Notes under the pieces: generated by a model
What the model was told of the DNA's origin: nothing
The model's input: the letters and a program-made list of their open reading frames with translations, nothing else
Databases searched by the model: none
Assembly: GCA_963761525.1 (NCBI GenBank)
Contig: CAVXHG010000004.1
Coordinates: 62,001 to 126,000, forward strand
DNA length: 64,000 bases
Reading direction: 5' to 3'
From: BOG-931 sp963761525
Lineage (GTDB): Bacteria; Pseudomonadota; Alphaproteobacteria; Rhizobiales; Xanthobacteraceae
Translations under genes and position numbers: made by a program
Part shown: in pieces, positions 15,971 to 24,832 of the stretch
Position numbering within the stretch: position 1 is the stretch's first letter
Layout: each line of letters starts with the position of its first letter

Positions 15971-16648
15971 ATGTCCAACGAAAACACCACCGGCTATCTG
16001 CCGGGCGATCCGCGCTACGGATTACAGGGCGAAGCGCTGAAGGATTATTACCGCAACAAGCCGGCGCAATGGGCGATCTATTGTTGGGACGAATCCGGCA
16101 AGCAGGAGGCGCGGCGCGCGCTGTTGGCCGAGCAGAAGGACTACCTCAAAAGTTTCGGCGAGCAGGTGATCGGCTACGGACATTTCGTGTCGGACGACGG
16201 CCGCGATCCGCTCGGCACCTCGTTCTTCATGCAGCTTGCCGACCGCGCCGCGGCGAACGCTTTCGTCGCCGGCGACCCGATGAACAAGGCCGGCGTCTAT
16301 CAGAGCGTCGACATCCATCGCTGGTCGAACAGTTTTGGCAGGCGTGCCGCCGACTATCGCCGCAAGGGCCTGCAACAGTTCCTGTGCACCGGACCGAAGA
16401 CCGGCACGCCGGAGTTCTTCCGCACCCATCTGCACGCCCACGAATCCTACTTCGCGTCCTATGGCGACAGCTTCATCTTCCGCGGCCCGATCCGCTCCGC
16501 CGACGGCGCCGACAACATCGGCACCGCGTTGCTGCTCGAACTGCCGGACCGGGCTGCTGCGGACAAGTTCTGGAACAACGAACCGTTCGCCAGCAACGGC
16601 GGCTATGGGCGCGACGCGCGGATCGTCCGCTGGGTGTTTGGGGATTAA
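15971..16648 (+). CDS. Tandem YCII-domain (YciI-like) protein
   Basis: 225 residues comprising two YCII-related domains. The first runs from QWAIYCWDESGKQEARRALL to VYQSVDIHRWSNSFG; the second from QQFLCTGPKTGTPEFFRTHL to ARIVRWVFGD. Each has the family's DPFVKAG-like hairpin (DPMNKAGVYQSV; EPFASNGGYGRD). YciI-like proteins have a ferredoxin-like fold and an often enzymatic His/Asp pocket; biological role mostly unknown. ATG 15971 has GGAGA upstream; the 20-residue in-frame extension covers the upstream repeat and is rejected. Confidence 0.8.
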   Translation: MSNENTTGYLPGDPRYGLQGEALKDYYRNKPAQWAIYCWDESGKQEARRALLAEQKDYLKSFGEQVIGYGHFVSDDGRDPLGTSFFMQLADRAAANAFVAGDPMNKAGVYQSVDIHRWSNSFGRRAADYRRKGLQQFLCTGPKTGTPEFFRTHLHAHESYFASYGDSFIFRGPIRSADGADNIGTALLLELPDRAAADKFWNNEPFASNGGYGRDARIVRWVFGD

Positions 16649-16766
16649 AGCTGCGGCTATCGCAGAGAAGCCACATTCGGCTTGATTGAAATAAGCCTCG
16701 CAAGGGCTCCTGGTAGCTGTTAGGCCATGGGGCGGGCGACCGGCGGGGCGGGCGATCGGCGCGCGC

Positions 16767-17066
16767 ATGAATCTTGAAAAGGATGCTGCCGCGATGGAAA
16801 AATCCAACAAACACGGCGCCAGCGCGCAATTCGCCAAGATGCGCCGCGCCAACGGCGCCAGCCCGGAAGCATCCGAATACGAAACCACGGTGGAATCGCT
16901 GCGCGCCAAGAGCGCAAAGCTGAAGGCGCTGCGCCTGGCCCGTGACGCCGCCGCCCCGCCGCCCCCACCAAAGCGCAAGGCCAAAAGCCGGACCAGCAGC
17001 AAGACCCCATCCGGCAGCTTGTCGAATTGGCTGGACGGACAGGCCAAAGAGGGCCGCCGCAGTTAA
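16767..17066 (+). CDS. Small basic hypothetical protein
   Basis: 99 residues, Lys/Arg/Ala-rich. A helical region (FAKMRRANGASPEASEYETT, SLRAKSAKLKALRLARDAA) is followed by a Pro-rich linker and KRKAKSRTSSKTPSGSLSNW. No signal peptide or TM segment. The positive charge suggests nucleic-acid or surface binding, but no family is recognised. Confidence 0.55.
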   Translation: MNLEKDAAAMEKSNKHGASAQFAKMRRANGASPEASEYETTVESLRAKSAKLKALRLARDAAAPPPPPKRKAKSRTSSKTPSGSLSNWLDGQAKEGRRS

Positions 17067-17191
17067 GCGGGAGTTCCGCGGCTTTTGTGACGATAGGGCC
17101 CAAGTCTCACTGAGCCTCGCTGGGCCGCGCTGATATGGTTGCAGCCGGAAAATCTGATTCGCGTCCTCACACACTCCCGGGAGCAAGACTT

Positions 17192-17632
17192 ATGCGCACC
17201 GCATCCGCGCTTCGTGCAGGCCTGATTGCATTCTTGGCGCTGGCCGGCGTCACGTTCGATTCCACGGCTTTTGCCGACGACGGCAGCATCAGCTTCAGCG
17301 TGGTCAAGGCGGGCTTTGTCATCGGCGGTTCAGCAGGCTCGGGCACGCTCTATTTCCACGGCGCGCAGTACCCGCTCGGCATCGGCGGCATCAGCTACGG
17401 GTTCACCTTCGGTGCTTCCGAGACCCGTTTCCGCGGCACGGTGAGCCACATCCGCAGCCCATCCGATGTCGCCGGCGTCTATGCCGCGGGCAATGTCGGT
17501 GCGGCCGTCGGGCGCGGCGCCCAGGCGATCGTGCTGACCAACCCCAAGGGCGCGGTACTGCAACTGACCGGCAGTTCGGTCGGCGCCATCGTCAGCGCTG
17601 ACCTCAACGGCCTGATCATCACGGTGAGGTAA
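17192..17632 (+). CDS. DUF1134/EipA-like secreted envelope protein
   Basis: 146 residues with a signal peptide of about 28 residues. The mature domain runs from ISFSVVKAGFVIGGSAGSG to ADLNGLIITVR, with GISYGFTFGASETRFRG and the Gly/Ala-rich VYAAGNVGAAVGRGA. The overall pattern resembles DUF1134 (EipA) proteins, periplasmic envelope-integrity factors in Hyphomicrobiales. I am confident of an envelope location, moderately confident of the family. GGGAG precedes ATG 17192 by 9 nt. Confidence 0.65.
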   Translation: MRTASALRAGLIAFLALAGVTFDSTAFADDGSISFSVVKAGFVIGGSAGSGTLYFHGAQYPLGIGGISYGFTFGASETRFRGTVSHIRSPSDVAGVYAAGNVGAAVGRGAQAIVLTNPKGAVLQLTGSSVGAIVSADLNGLIITVR

Positions 17633-17654
17633 GCGGGAAACGCCGCGGCATAGC

Positions 17655-17682
17655 CCCTCCCCCGCTTTCGCGGAGGAGGGTG
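17655..17682 (+). terminator. G/C hairpin after the DUF1134-like gene
   Basis: CCCTCCCCCGC-TTTC-GCGGAGGAGGG, an 11-bp stem with one mismatch, 23 bases after the stop codon. There is no U-tract, and the sequence resembles half of the palindromic repeats at 21.8 and 28.6 kb. It may be a repeat remnant working as a terminator. Confidence 0.4.
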
Positions 17683-17745
17683 ATTTCCAGATCGTCATGG
17701 CCGGACAGCGGCGGCGAATCTGGAGCGGCGAAATCTGGCCGGATG

Positions 17746-18009
17746 CTATTTCCAGCCCGCCTCGGCGTCGCAGGCCTTGCGCTCGTCAGGATGGGTTTTC
17801 TCCCATTGCGTGATCGACTGCGATTCGTTGTCGCTCATCTTGTTGTTCATGCAGGTGCAGTATTTCAGGACGACGTCCTCGGCCGCGCCGCCCTTGTTGT
17901 CCGTGACACACTGGTTGACCCATTTGACGTCATCGGTGGTCGCCGCAACGGCGCTTGCCGCCGTGAACATGCAACCGGCGGCAATCAGCAGCGCCGTGAT
18001 CCGTTTCAT
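17746..18009 (-). CDS. Small secreted Cys-containing protein
   Basis: 87 residues. Signal peptide MKRITALLIAAGCMFTAASAVA. The mature part has four Cys: NQCVTDN, KYCTCMNN and KACDAEAG. The CTC spacing and Asn-rich stretch suggest a disulfide-stabilised periplasmic protein. No family recognised. It converges with the DUF1134-like gene. Confidence 0.65.
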   Translation of the reverse strand: MKRITALLIAAGCMFTAASAVAATTDDVKWVNQCVTDNKGGAAEDVVLKYCTCMNNKMSDNESQSITQWEKTHPDERKACDAEAGWK

Positions 18010-18182
18010 CGTCGTTTCTCCGGGTGTTTTTCCGTTCGGCTTGAACGGTCTTCACATCTTGGGCCCGGCTCCGATGGGTGACAAGGCAAAACGCCGATCT
18101 AATTTGTGAATTACCATCTGTGAATTACCACACCGAACGCCCCTGCATCCTCCTACGACCAGCGCGGCAATAACGGCACCAG

Positions 18183-18212
18183 GTCATTGCCGGACTTGAT
18201 CCGGCAATCCAT
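18183..18212. repeat. REP-like palindrome
   Basis: GTCATTGCCGGACTTGATCCGGCAATCCATG: stem TTGCCGGA/TCCGGCAA around CTTGA. The same core returns at 30567-30592 in the opposite orientation. Confidence 0.6.
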
Positions 18213-18259
18213 GCTGCATCCCGCAACCAGAAAACGCGCAAGGTCGGGAGCAAACAATC

Positions 18260-19027
18260 ATGGCAAAGGGCCACAAGGATAAAGTCGCCGTCATCACCGG
18301 CGCCGCCAATGGCATCGGGCAGGCGTTTGCGAAGCGCCTTGCCGAAGATGGCGTGCACATCGCCATTGCCGACATGGCTGACGCGCACGAGACCGTGAAA
18401 CTGGTCGAAGCCGCCGGGCGCAGTGCGCTCTCGGTCAAGTGCGATGTGTCGAGCCCGGACTCGGTCGCCGCGATGGCGCGGGAGGTGCAGGACAAATTCG
18501 GCCGCGCCGATATCGTGGTGAATTGCGCCGGCATTTATCCGCAGCTCGACTTCGCCGAAATGACGTTCGCCGACTGGCGCAAAGTGCTCTCGATCAATCT
18601 CGACGGCACGTTCCTGGTCACCGCGGCGTTCGTGCCGGGCATGCGGGCGCGGCAATGGGGACGCATCGTCAACATGGCGTCGAGCACGTTCGGCTCGGTG
18701 ACAACCGGCTTCGCTCACTACGTCGCGTCGAAGGGCGGCGTGATCGGCTTCACCCGCGGGCTGGCCGGCGATGTCGCCGGCGACGGCATCACCGTCAACG
18801 CCATCGCACCGGGGCTGACCCGATCGCCCGGTACGCTGGTACGCAAGCCGCGGCCGGGCTTTCCCGACATGGACGCGGAATTTGCCGCCGTCGCCACGCT
18901 GCAGGCGATCAAGCGCGTCGAGGTGCCGGACGACCTGGTCGGCGCGGTGTCATTTCTCACCAGCGACGATGCCGCCTTCATGACCGGCCAGACGCTCAAC
19001 GTCGATGGCGGAAGGGTACGATCGTAG
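18260..19027 (+). CDS. SDR family oxidoreductase
   Basis: 255 residues. TGAANGIGQAF cofactor motif, NCAGIY in place of NNAG, catalytic Ser in NMASSTFGS, YVASK (YxxxK), and the C-terminal SDDAAFMTGQTLNVDGG typical of FabG-like SDRs. NAG with Cys at position two is a mild variation. GGAG lies about 12 nt before the ATG. Substrate unknown; no operon partner is evident. Confidence 0.88.
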   Translation: MAKGHKDKVAVITGAANGIGQAFAKRLAEDGVHIAIADMADAHETVKLVEAAGRSALSVKCDVSSPDSVAAMAREVQDKFGRADIVVNCAGIYPQLDFAEMTFADWRKVLSINLDGTFLVTAAFVPGMRARQWGRIVNMASSTFGSVTTGFAHYVASKGGVIGFTRGLAGDVAGDGITVNAIAPGLTRSPGTLVRKPRPGFPDMDAEFAAVATLQAIKRVEVPDDLVGAVSFLTSDDAAFMTGQTLNVDGGRVRS

Positions 19028-19146
19028 GGGAGCGTGCATCGCCAGGAAAATGGATCACAAAACCGACCAAAAAACCGAACGGCCGTTTAATTTCATCTCA
19101 ATTTTGCCCGATACTGGCGCTTGTATGGGTGCCGGGACGGAGCGAT

Positions 19147-19734
19147 TTGACGGTATTGAAGATGTCAGTGGCGGGCGAAGCGACCTACCTGCGGCGGTTC
19201 ACGGGAAAATTTGTCGAGATCGTGGCGGCGGGCATCGGCACGGCGGTGAGCGGATACCTCGTCGCGCACTTCGCCGGATATTTTTCCTTCTTCACGCCGC
19301 CCGCCGTCGAGGCTACCACGCCGCCGCAGACGATCAGTTCCGCCGCCGAGCCGCGCAACACCGAGCCGTTCGAAACCAGGGTTCGTGCTGCGCTGACGAG
19401 TCTCGACGTGAGCCGGACCGCGCCGCCTGCCGCTGCGCCTCTGGCTCCGACACCGGCTTCGCCCATGACATCTACCGCCATGACGTCCGTGGCCATGACC
19501 TCAACGCCGGCAAGCTCCACATCGGATACCGCAGTCGCCCCGCCGCTCGCCGCGACCGAGATCAAATCGCTGCCGGTCGCCGCCGCCACCGACCCATCGC
19601 TGCCGCCTGAGCAGGAAGCAATGGCGTCCGATCGGCCTCCTGTGAACGTCGGCAGCACAACAATGCTGCCGCCGCAGCCGCCACCGGTGAACGGCGGCCT
19701 TTTCTCCGCTCTCAAGCACTTTCACGGCTTCTGA
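19147..19734 (+). CDS. Hypothetical membrane-anchored Ala/Thr/Pro-rich protein
   Basis: About 195 residues. A charged start (SVAGEATYLRRFTGKF) leads into one TM helix (VEIVAAGIGTAVSGYLVAHF). A long low-complexity region follows, dominated by Ala, Thr, Pro and Ser, including a repeated MTSTAMTSVAMTSTPAS. It ends GGLFSALKHFHGF. A single-pass anchor with an extended periplasmic arm is likely. TTG 19147 has GGAG 4 nt upstream; ATG 19162 is the alternative. Function unknown. Confidence 0.55.
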   Translation: MTVLKMSVAGEATYLRRFTGKFVEIVAAGIGTAVSGYLVAHFAGYFSFFTPPAVEATTPPQTISSAAEPRNTEPFETRVRAALTSLDVSRTAPPAAAPLAPTPASPMTSTAMTSVAMTSTPASSTSDTAVAPPLAATEIKSLPVAAATDPSLPPEQEAMASDRPPVNVGSTTMLPPQPPPVNGGLFSALKHFHGF

Positions 19735-20095
19735 GCTTTTAGCCGGCCGCTCGTCCCCGCGACCTGCCTGCGCTCGCGTGGCAAGCTTCGGCAGGTTTGG
19801 AGTCCTCCGACCTTCCTTCGCCCGCCGAAGCATGCACGAAAACAATCCGATGGGTGACGACGGGCTTCGCGAAGGCGGGAGCTCGGAGAGCGAAGGAGGA
19901 AAGCGGGGACCAAAGCTGATTCCCGCTCGCGCGGGAATCAACGGACACCGGGAAATGTCTTGTCGTTGCGGGTTCTGGCGCTGCTAAAATTTGAAAATGA
20001 AGGCCCCACTTTTCCCTTTTGCAGCCTAGCGTGGACATACTGAAAGGGCCATCATGCACCACTCGCCATTGGGCGCCTTGTGCGGAGTATTTGGC
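19735..20095. other. Intergenic region, one hairpin
   Basis: No supportable gene. The only structure is GATTCCCGC-TCGC-GCGGGAATC (19918-19939), a perfect 9-bp stem, possibly a terminator or short REP. Confidence 0.5.
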
Positions 20096-20275
20096 ATGAC
20101 GAAGAAAAAGTCCCCGGCTGCAAAAGGTAGCAAGACAAAATCAAAAGTGTCTCATGTTGGCATGATGGGTGATGGCACCGAGGAGCAGAATCTTGGCGAA
20201 CACGGCGACCCGTCGGCCCGCATCAAGAAAAAAGAAGTTGTCGCGGCCTTCGGTGCGAAGACGCGGAAGAAATAA
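20096..20275 (+). CDS. Small Lys-rich hypothetical protein
   Basis: 59 residues, beginning MTKKKSPAAKGSKTKSKVSH and ending VVAAFGAKTRKK. It is strongly basic except for GDGTEEQNLGEHGD. CGGAG lies 8 nt before ATG 20096; an upstream in-frame ATG at 20054 is less likely. Unknown function; intrinsically disordered composition. Confidence 0.55.
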   Translation: MTKKKSPAAKGSKTKSKVSHVGMMGDGTEEQNLGEHGDPSARIKKKEVVAAFGAKTRKK

Positions 20276-20302
20276 TCCGCCTCGTGAAGGTGGATGATTT
20301 CG

Positions 20303-20740
20303 TTACTGCCGCACATTGCGGCGCGCGGTGAACGGCCAGCTTATGATCCCCGCGCTGAACAGCGCGGCCCAGATGATGACCGGCTGCATCGCGAGCCGCG
20401 GGCCGTGATACCACCAGGTGTCGGGAATACTCGGAATGACAATGTGGTCGAGCGCCTGCTTGATATTGGCGGGCCATACGCAGAGCGTATAAAGCGCGAG
20501 CGCGATGCCGGCCCAATGGCGCAACGGCCGCGTGACCAGCGCCGCCGCGCCGGCGAGTTCGCAGAGCCCGGTGACGAAGATCACCTGTGGCGCGAACGGC
20601 ACCCAGTCCGGCGTGATCTTAAGCAGCGTTTCCGGCACGGTGAGATGCGCGATGGCGGCCGCGACAAAGAACGCGGCCAGCACCCAGCGCAGGATCGCGC
20701 GCGCAACGGGGAAGTTATTGTCGGATTGAATTATCGCCAA
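20303..20740 (-). CDS. DoxX family membrane protein
   Basis: 145 residues with four hydrophobic segments: ILRWVLAAFFVAAAIAHLTV, FVTGLCELAGAAALV, LALYTLCVWPANI and VIIWAALFSAGIISW. FFVAAAIAHL and GLCELAGA are typical DoxX positions. DoxX-like proteins are poorly characterised; some act in thiol or quinone redox balance. Confidence 0.78.
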   Translation of the reverse strand: MAIIQSDNNFPVARAILRWVLAAFFVAAAIAHLTVPETLLKITPDWVPFAPQVIFVTGLCELAGAAALVTRPLRHWAGIALALYTLCVWPANIKQALDHIVIPSIPDTWWYHGPRLAMQPVIIWAALFSAGIISWPFTARRNVRQ

Positions 20741-20811
20741 TGTAAACCAAACTCGCAGCGGAATAGCGTTTGCGCCGGCATGGCGCCGTGACCAATACCG
20801 TCATGGACCAC

Positions 20812-20942
20812 TACCGTCATGGCCGGACTTGTTCCGGCCATCCACGTCTTCAGGAAAAAGAGGAAGGCGTGGATGCCCGGCGCATAGTCGAATGAAGCGA
20901 CGCCGTTCTTCGAACGGCTATGGCCGGGCATGACGGCGGTGT
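20812..20942. repeat. Pair of REP-like palindromes
   Basis: GTCATGGCCGGACTTGTTCCGGCCATCC (about 20816-20842) and, in inverse sense, GGATGCCCGGCGCATAG...CTATGGCCGGGCATGAC (20871-20934). Together they make a long inverted arrangement between the DoxX and fasciclin genes. Confidence 0.6.
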
Positions 20943-20953
20943 TGTTGCGGGAG

Positions 20954-21505
20954 TTAGTTCGGCATCAGCACTTTGTCGACGACCAGGATGACGCCGTTGC
21001 TCTGCATCACGTCGGCGATCGTCACCTTCGCGCTGCCGCCCTTCTCGTCGGTCACGGTCAGATCCTTGCCGCTGCCGGTCACGGTCAGCGTGCCGCCTTC
21101 GACGGTCTTCAACGTGGCTTTGCCATCGCCCTTCTTGATGTCGGCATCGAGCGCCGCGGTATCGAGACGGCCCGGCACGACGTGATAGGTCAGGACCTTG
21201 TCGAGCGTCGCCTTGTTCTCAGGCTTCAGGAGCGTATCGACCGTGCCGGCCGGGAGCGCCGCGAAGGCTTCGTTGGTCGGCGCGAACACCGTGAACGGTC
21301 CCTTGCCTTCCAGCGTGTCGACCAGACCGCCGGCTTTCACCGCAGCGACCAGCGTGGTGTGATCCTTCGAATTCACGGCGTTCTCGATGATGTTCTTGTT
21401 CGGATACATCGCGGCGCCGCCGACCATCGGATCGGCCGCCAGCGCGGGGGCTGCAAAGGTGAAGGCCGTCAGCGCGGTGAAGGCCAGTAATTGGATTTTA
21501 CGCAT
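20954..21505 (-). CDS. Fasciclin (FAS1) domain secreted protein
   Basis: 183 residues. Signal peptide MRKIQLLAFTALTAFTFAAPALA, then one FAS1 domain. H1 motif: GPFTVFAPTNEAFAALP. Central VLTYHVVPGRLD. H2 motif: VTIADVMQSNGVILVVDKVL. FAS1 proteins mediate adhesion and surface interactions, and in rhizobia can matter for symbiosis. AAGGAG 9 nt before ATG 21505 decides the start; the frame remains open 38 codons upstream through an unrelated sequence. Confidence 0.9.
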   Translation of the reverse strand: MRKIQLLAFTALTAFTFAAPALAADPMVGGAAMYPNKNIIENAVNSKDHTTLVAAVKAGGLVDTLEGKGPFTVFAPTNEAFAALPAGTVDTLLKPENKATLDKVLTYHVVPGRLDTAALDADIKKGDGKATLKTVEGGTLTVTGSGKDLTVTDEKGGSAKVTIADVMQSNGVILVVDKVLMPN

Positions 21506-21937
21506 GGTGTTGGAACTCCTTGGGGTAACCACGGACAACGGATGATCCGTCGGCGGCGCGGCGTACCCGTAGAGACGAACGGCGGCGTCTGCTGGATTAC
21601 CGGGAACCGCTGCGATCACGGCACTGTGAGAAAGTCACGTTACGTGTGGGGTTCGTGAAAGTTTCAACGTTCGAATTCTTTTTTGATGTGATCGAAAGCT
21701 GGCGATAGATATGGCAAGCTACTCGCTTCAAGGAATTGACGCTGCGATACTTCGAAAGCGCGTCTTCTTCATCCCGCCCCGCGATAGCGGGGAGGGGGGA
21801 CCGCTCTTGCGGTGGGAGGGGCGCTTGCATCGAGGTTGGTTCTAACGCCGAAGAATTTTCTTCACCGCCCGCGCCCCCTCCACCGCGCAAAAATGCGCGG
21901 TCCCCCTCCCCCGCTTCGCGGGGGCGGATGAAGCGAA
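21506..21937. other. Intergenic region with inverted palindromic repeats
   Basis: No gene. 21771-21835 reads CCCGCCCCGCGATAGCGGGGAGGGGGGACC...GGTGGGAGGGG. 21869-21930 reads GCCCCCTCCACCGCGC...GCGCGGTCCCCCTCCCCCGCTTCGCGGGGGCGG. The two are arranged head to head, the same family as 28575-28650 and 29022-29078. Confidence 0.6.
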
Positions 21938-22975
21938 CTACGGTCCCGTCATCGAGCCAATCATCGCGCGATAGCTGTCGAGGTACGGGATCGGCTGCAA
22001 TGGCGGCAACTCCAGAGATCCGTCCAGCAGCACGTTCGCAAGCGATATGAAGCTGTATGGGAAAGGAGGGTGGAAGACCGCATTCATGCCGCCGTCGAGT
22101 CCGCTGTGGATCGGGGCAGCCGGCACATCGTCTTTGACCAGTTGCGCATAGTCGGCGTCATCGGCGCGTTGTTTCTCGAGCGCCGGCTGCGCGACCTTCG
22201 GGTCGACGACGAAGGCGGGACATTCGTCCACCGGGTTGAACGCAAGAGTCGCTGACGATCCCGGCATTGACGAACCAGGAATGGGCCGCGCATCGAACAC
22301 ATAACGGCGATCGCACACATCCACCCTGGGCTCGAGATGCGTCGCTTCGAAATGATCGTTGCCGATCTTGAGCATCTGCCAGAACGGCATGTTCGGATTG
22401 GTGCGGTGCCGCGCCAGATTTTCCGGCGTCATGCGAAACGGATAGGCCTGAACCTGGAAGGCCGGCTTGCCGCCGAGGAACGAGTCGCGCGCCAGCGCGT
22501 AGATTTCGCCGATCTGCCCATCGGTCATGGCGTAGCAGCCGACCGATGCGCAATTGCCGTGGATCATGAGAAAGGAGCCGTCGCGGTCATTCGCCGCGTC
22601 GAAGGCATTGGGAAAGCCGATGTTGATGGCCAGATAGTAGCTGGAATTCGGGTTCATCAGCTTTGGCGTGATGGCATAGAAACCCTCGGGAGCCTGATAG
22701 TCGCCCTCGTGCAGCTTCGGCCCGAGCTCGCCCGACCAGCGGCAGACGGGATAGAGCTTGAGCAGCTCGAAACGGCCGGTGGCCGTCTGTTTCCAGACTT
22801 CAAGCTCCGATTCTTCCTTGAAGATGCGCAGCAGGATCGGCGAAAGCCTGGGCATCTTTTTCTGCGCCTCAAGCGACAGCAGCGCGGCCGGCAGCTCCCG
22901 CGTCGCTTTCTCCGGCAACGCGGGCGCGCCCTCGGCAAGCAGGACGGCACCCGACCGGCGCCAAAGCGCCGGCAA
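21938..22975 (-). CDS. L,D-transpeptidase (YkuD) family murein cross-linking protein
   Basis: A 345-residue open frame. The YkuD catalytic motif HGNCASVGCYAM sits at residues 139-150 with the nucleophile Cys147; GDYQAPEGFYAIT is also typical of the large YafK-like branch. It would form or rearrange L,D-cross-links (or attach proteins) in periplasmic peptidoglycan. The frame starts at a TTG with no signal peptide. A convincing signal peptide exists just upstream in another frame (23027 to about 22955), so the gene is split by an indel near the cleavage site. Confidence 0.8.
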   Translation of the reverse strand: MPALWRRSGAVLLAEGAPALPEKATRELPAALLSLEAQKKMPRLSPILLRIFKEESELEVWKQTATGRFELLKLYPVCRWSGELGPKLHEGDYQAPEGFYAITPKLMNPNSSYYLAINIGFPNAFDAANDRDGSFLMIHGNCASVGCYAMTDGQIGEIYALARDSFLGGKPAFQVQAYPFRMTPENLARHRTNPNMPFWQMLKIGNDHFEATHLEPRVDVCDRRYVFDARPIPGSSMPGSSATLAFNPVDECPAFVVDPKVAQPALEKQRADDADYAQLVKDDVPAAPIHSGLDGGMNAVFHPPFPYSFISLANVLLDGSLELPPLQPIPYLDSYRAMIGSMTGP

Positions 22976-23027
22976 CAGCCGCCGAGATCACAAGCGCGCG
23001 GGCGAACGTGGCGCCGATCAACTTCAT
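22955..23027 (-). other. Out-of-frame signal peptide of the L,D-transpeptidase
   Basis: ATG 23027, preceded by AAGGGAT, encodes MKLIGATFARALVISAAVAG, a standard signal peptide. In the transpeptidase frame the same stretch has a TGA. A single indel between about 22955 and 22990 would join them. Confidence 0.7.
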
Positions 23028-23259
23028 ATCCCTTAGTCGCCGGACTTTTCCCAACCCGGTTCTGCGCCGCAGAGGTGGCGCTCGCAAGGCATCGTCGTTG
23101 CGATTCACACCGGAGGCAGCAGCGACCAGCATAGAAGCGCGAACCCTGCTAGCCTTTTACAACCAAGAGTGATTAGGCATGTGATTATCAAGATCAGTGT
23201 CTAATAATGGACTCCAATCATAGCGTGGCGGTCGTATTGTACTGAACCTGACCTACTAA
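23028..23259. other. Intergenic, composition changes
   Basis: No gene seen. From about 23160 onward the base composition becomes clearly AT-richer than the flanks, marking the left edge of an accessory segment. Confidence 0.5.
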
Positions 23260-24554
23260 ATGAAGCGACTGAACATGCAGCTGGATCGATATGTGCGGAC
23301 GCAACGTCTTAACGACTGGGTAGCTATGCTGTACGCCACGTATGGGCACACTCAGAACTATAACAAGACGTCGTTCGAGACCCTTTCCCATCTGACCGAA
23401 GTTAGCAGCTTGCTCGCAAAATTTGCTCTGCGAAAGCCGGATTACGTAACCGCCAGACGGTTCTTACCGAAGATGTTTGCTTGGGCGATTGCCCTATTAA
23501 AGGCAGTCCATTCCGAAGAAACTGATCTTGAACGCATCATCTTGCAGAAATTCCCAAGGGTCTGTTCGTATTGCCAAAAGAGGCCATGCCAATGCTGGAA
23601 TGCCAAAAACCAACTCAGCACCAAGATACGCTTCGACAGCTGTATCTTGATGGCGCCGCCGCACAGGAGCGAAGCGTCGGAGCGTTCGAGCTTTTATTTT
23701 CCGAAATTTATGAGAAAAGCTGGCGACTGGCCGAATCGGATTCAGGTTTACCAGAATTTATCTTCGTCTGATTGAAGAACTTGCAGAATTGGCCGAGGCA
23801 ACGCGATTTTACCATCTTTACCCAAAGAATTTTGAGAATGAACTGGCTGACTTTTTTGCATGGTGGTTTGCCTTAGCCGTTGTTCTTAAGAAAAAAGATC
23901 CCACGACCATCACAACAAGAAATGTTGTGGTCGGCTTATCCTGCACAGTGCACTGATTGCAGTTCGATGCCGTGCTTCTGTCCGCCCGGGCCTGTGCGCG
24001 AGCTAATGTCCAAGCCCGCCCCTGGCCAATTCGATAGCTTGGATGTTTTGACTTCCCTACACAATCAGGGCGCCTTCAATACTCGAGTTCAGAAATCGCA
24101 GATAAACGGATACCCGTTGCTCTACCGATTGTTTGCGTACGAATCGACGTAGATGACTTTAAATCAGTAAACGACACTTATGGTCATTCTGCGGGGAGAC
24201 GAAGCATTGAGGCATATCGCAGCTGCCCTTAGGAAAAAAGGTCAACTCCGCGACAAGTTTTATCGAGTCGGCGGCGATGAATTTGGAGCCATTCTCATCG
24301 ACGCAACCGAAGAAGAGGGGTTTGGCTTAATGCGACGCGTGTCAGACGCTCTTAAGAGCGCCGCCGTACGATGGGTAGCGCCAGACGGAAACGCCTCCGA
24401 ATTTTTTGTCACCTGCAGCATAGGGGTGGCAGAGTGCCAACAAGCTGAGGACATCAAAAAAGCCTTCGAAAAGGCTGACGAAGCAGCATACGAAAGTAAA
24501 AAGCGTGGGAAGAAAACGATCACTAAGGCCAGCCAGCTAACGCATGAACCTTGA
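23260..24554 (+). pseudogene. Degraded MazG-like / Cys-rich / GGDEF fusion protein
   Basis: One coding unit broken into six pieces in frames 1-0-2-0-1-0. In order: a MazG-like helical domain (ETLSHLTEVSSLLAKFALRK), a CSYCQKRPCQCW Cys cluster, a second MazG-like domain (LIEELAELAEATRFYHLYPK, FENELADFFAWWFALA), a second Cys cluster (CTDCSSMPCFC), then a GGDEF domain. The GGDEF part has LDVLTSLHNQGAF, RIDVDDFKSVNDTYGHSAG, and an intact RVGGDEFG signature. MazG-type domains hydrolyse NTPs and GGDEF domains make c-di-GMP or relatives. Shifts occur near 23605, 23760, 23890, 24120 and 24198. The last is a surplus base between GHSAG and DEAL. The unit is AT-richer than its neighbours, suggesting transfer. 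The domain order is seen; activity is not assumed. Confidence 0.7.
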
Positions 24555-24832
24555 ATTTTAGCAAATAGTTCTCTGACAGCGAGGCATTTCTTAAGTTCAG
24601 ATCGAAGAATCAAAATCAGCAAACCATCGCAAATGGGCTGCCCCCGTGCTGATCAAATAGAGCGCCAGAGGCAAGGGTGGCTGAGCTAACTCTTCGGTCC
24701 GGCCTCATGACGGCAAAAATGAGCTGCATCTATCCAATCGTTAAAACTCGATAGCTTCTTTTCGCAGCGTTTTTAGCGTCACTGTCGCCGACATAAGGCT
24801 TCTCGATAATCGGGCTAGAAGCACTCCGTCTT
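24555..24832. other. Intergenic, AT-rich
   Basis: No gene, repeat or promoter that I can support, between the broken GGDEF gene and the convergent broken gene. Confidence 0.4.
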
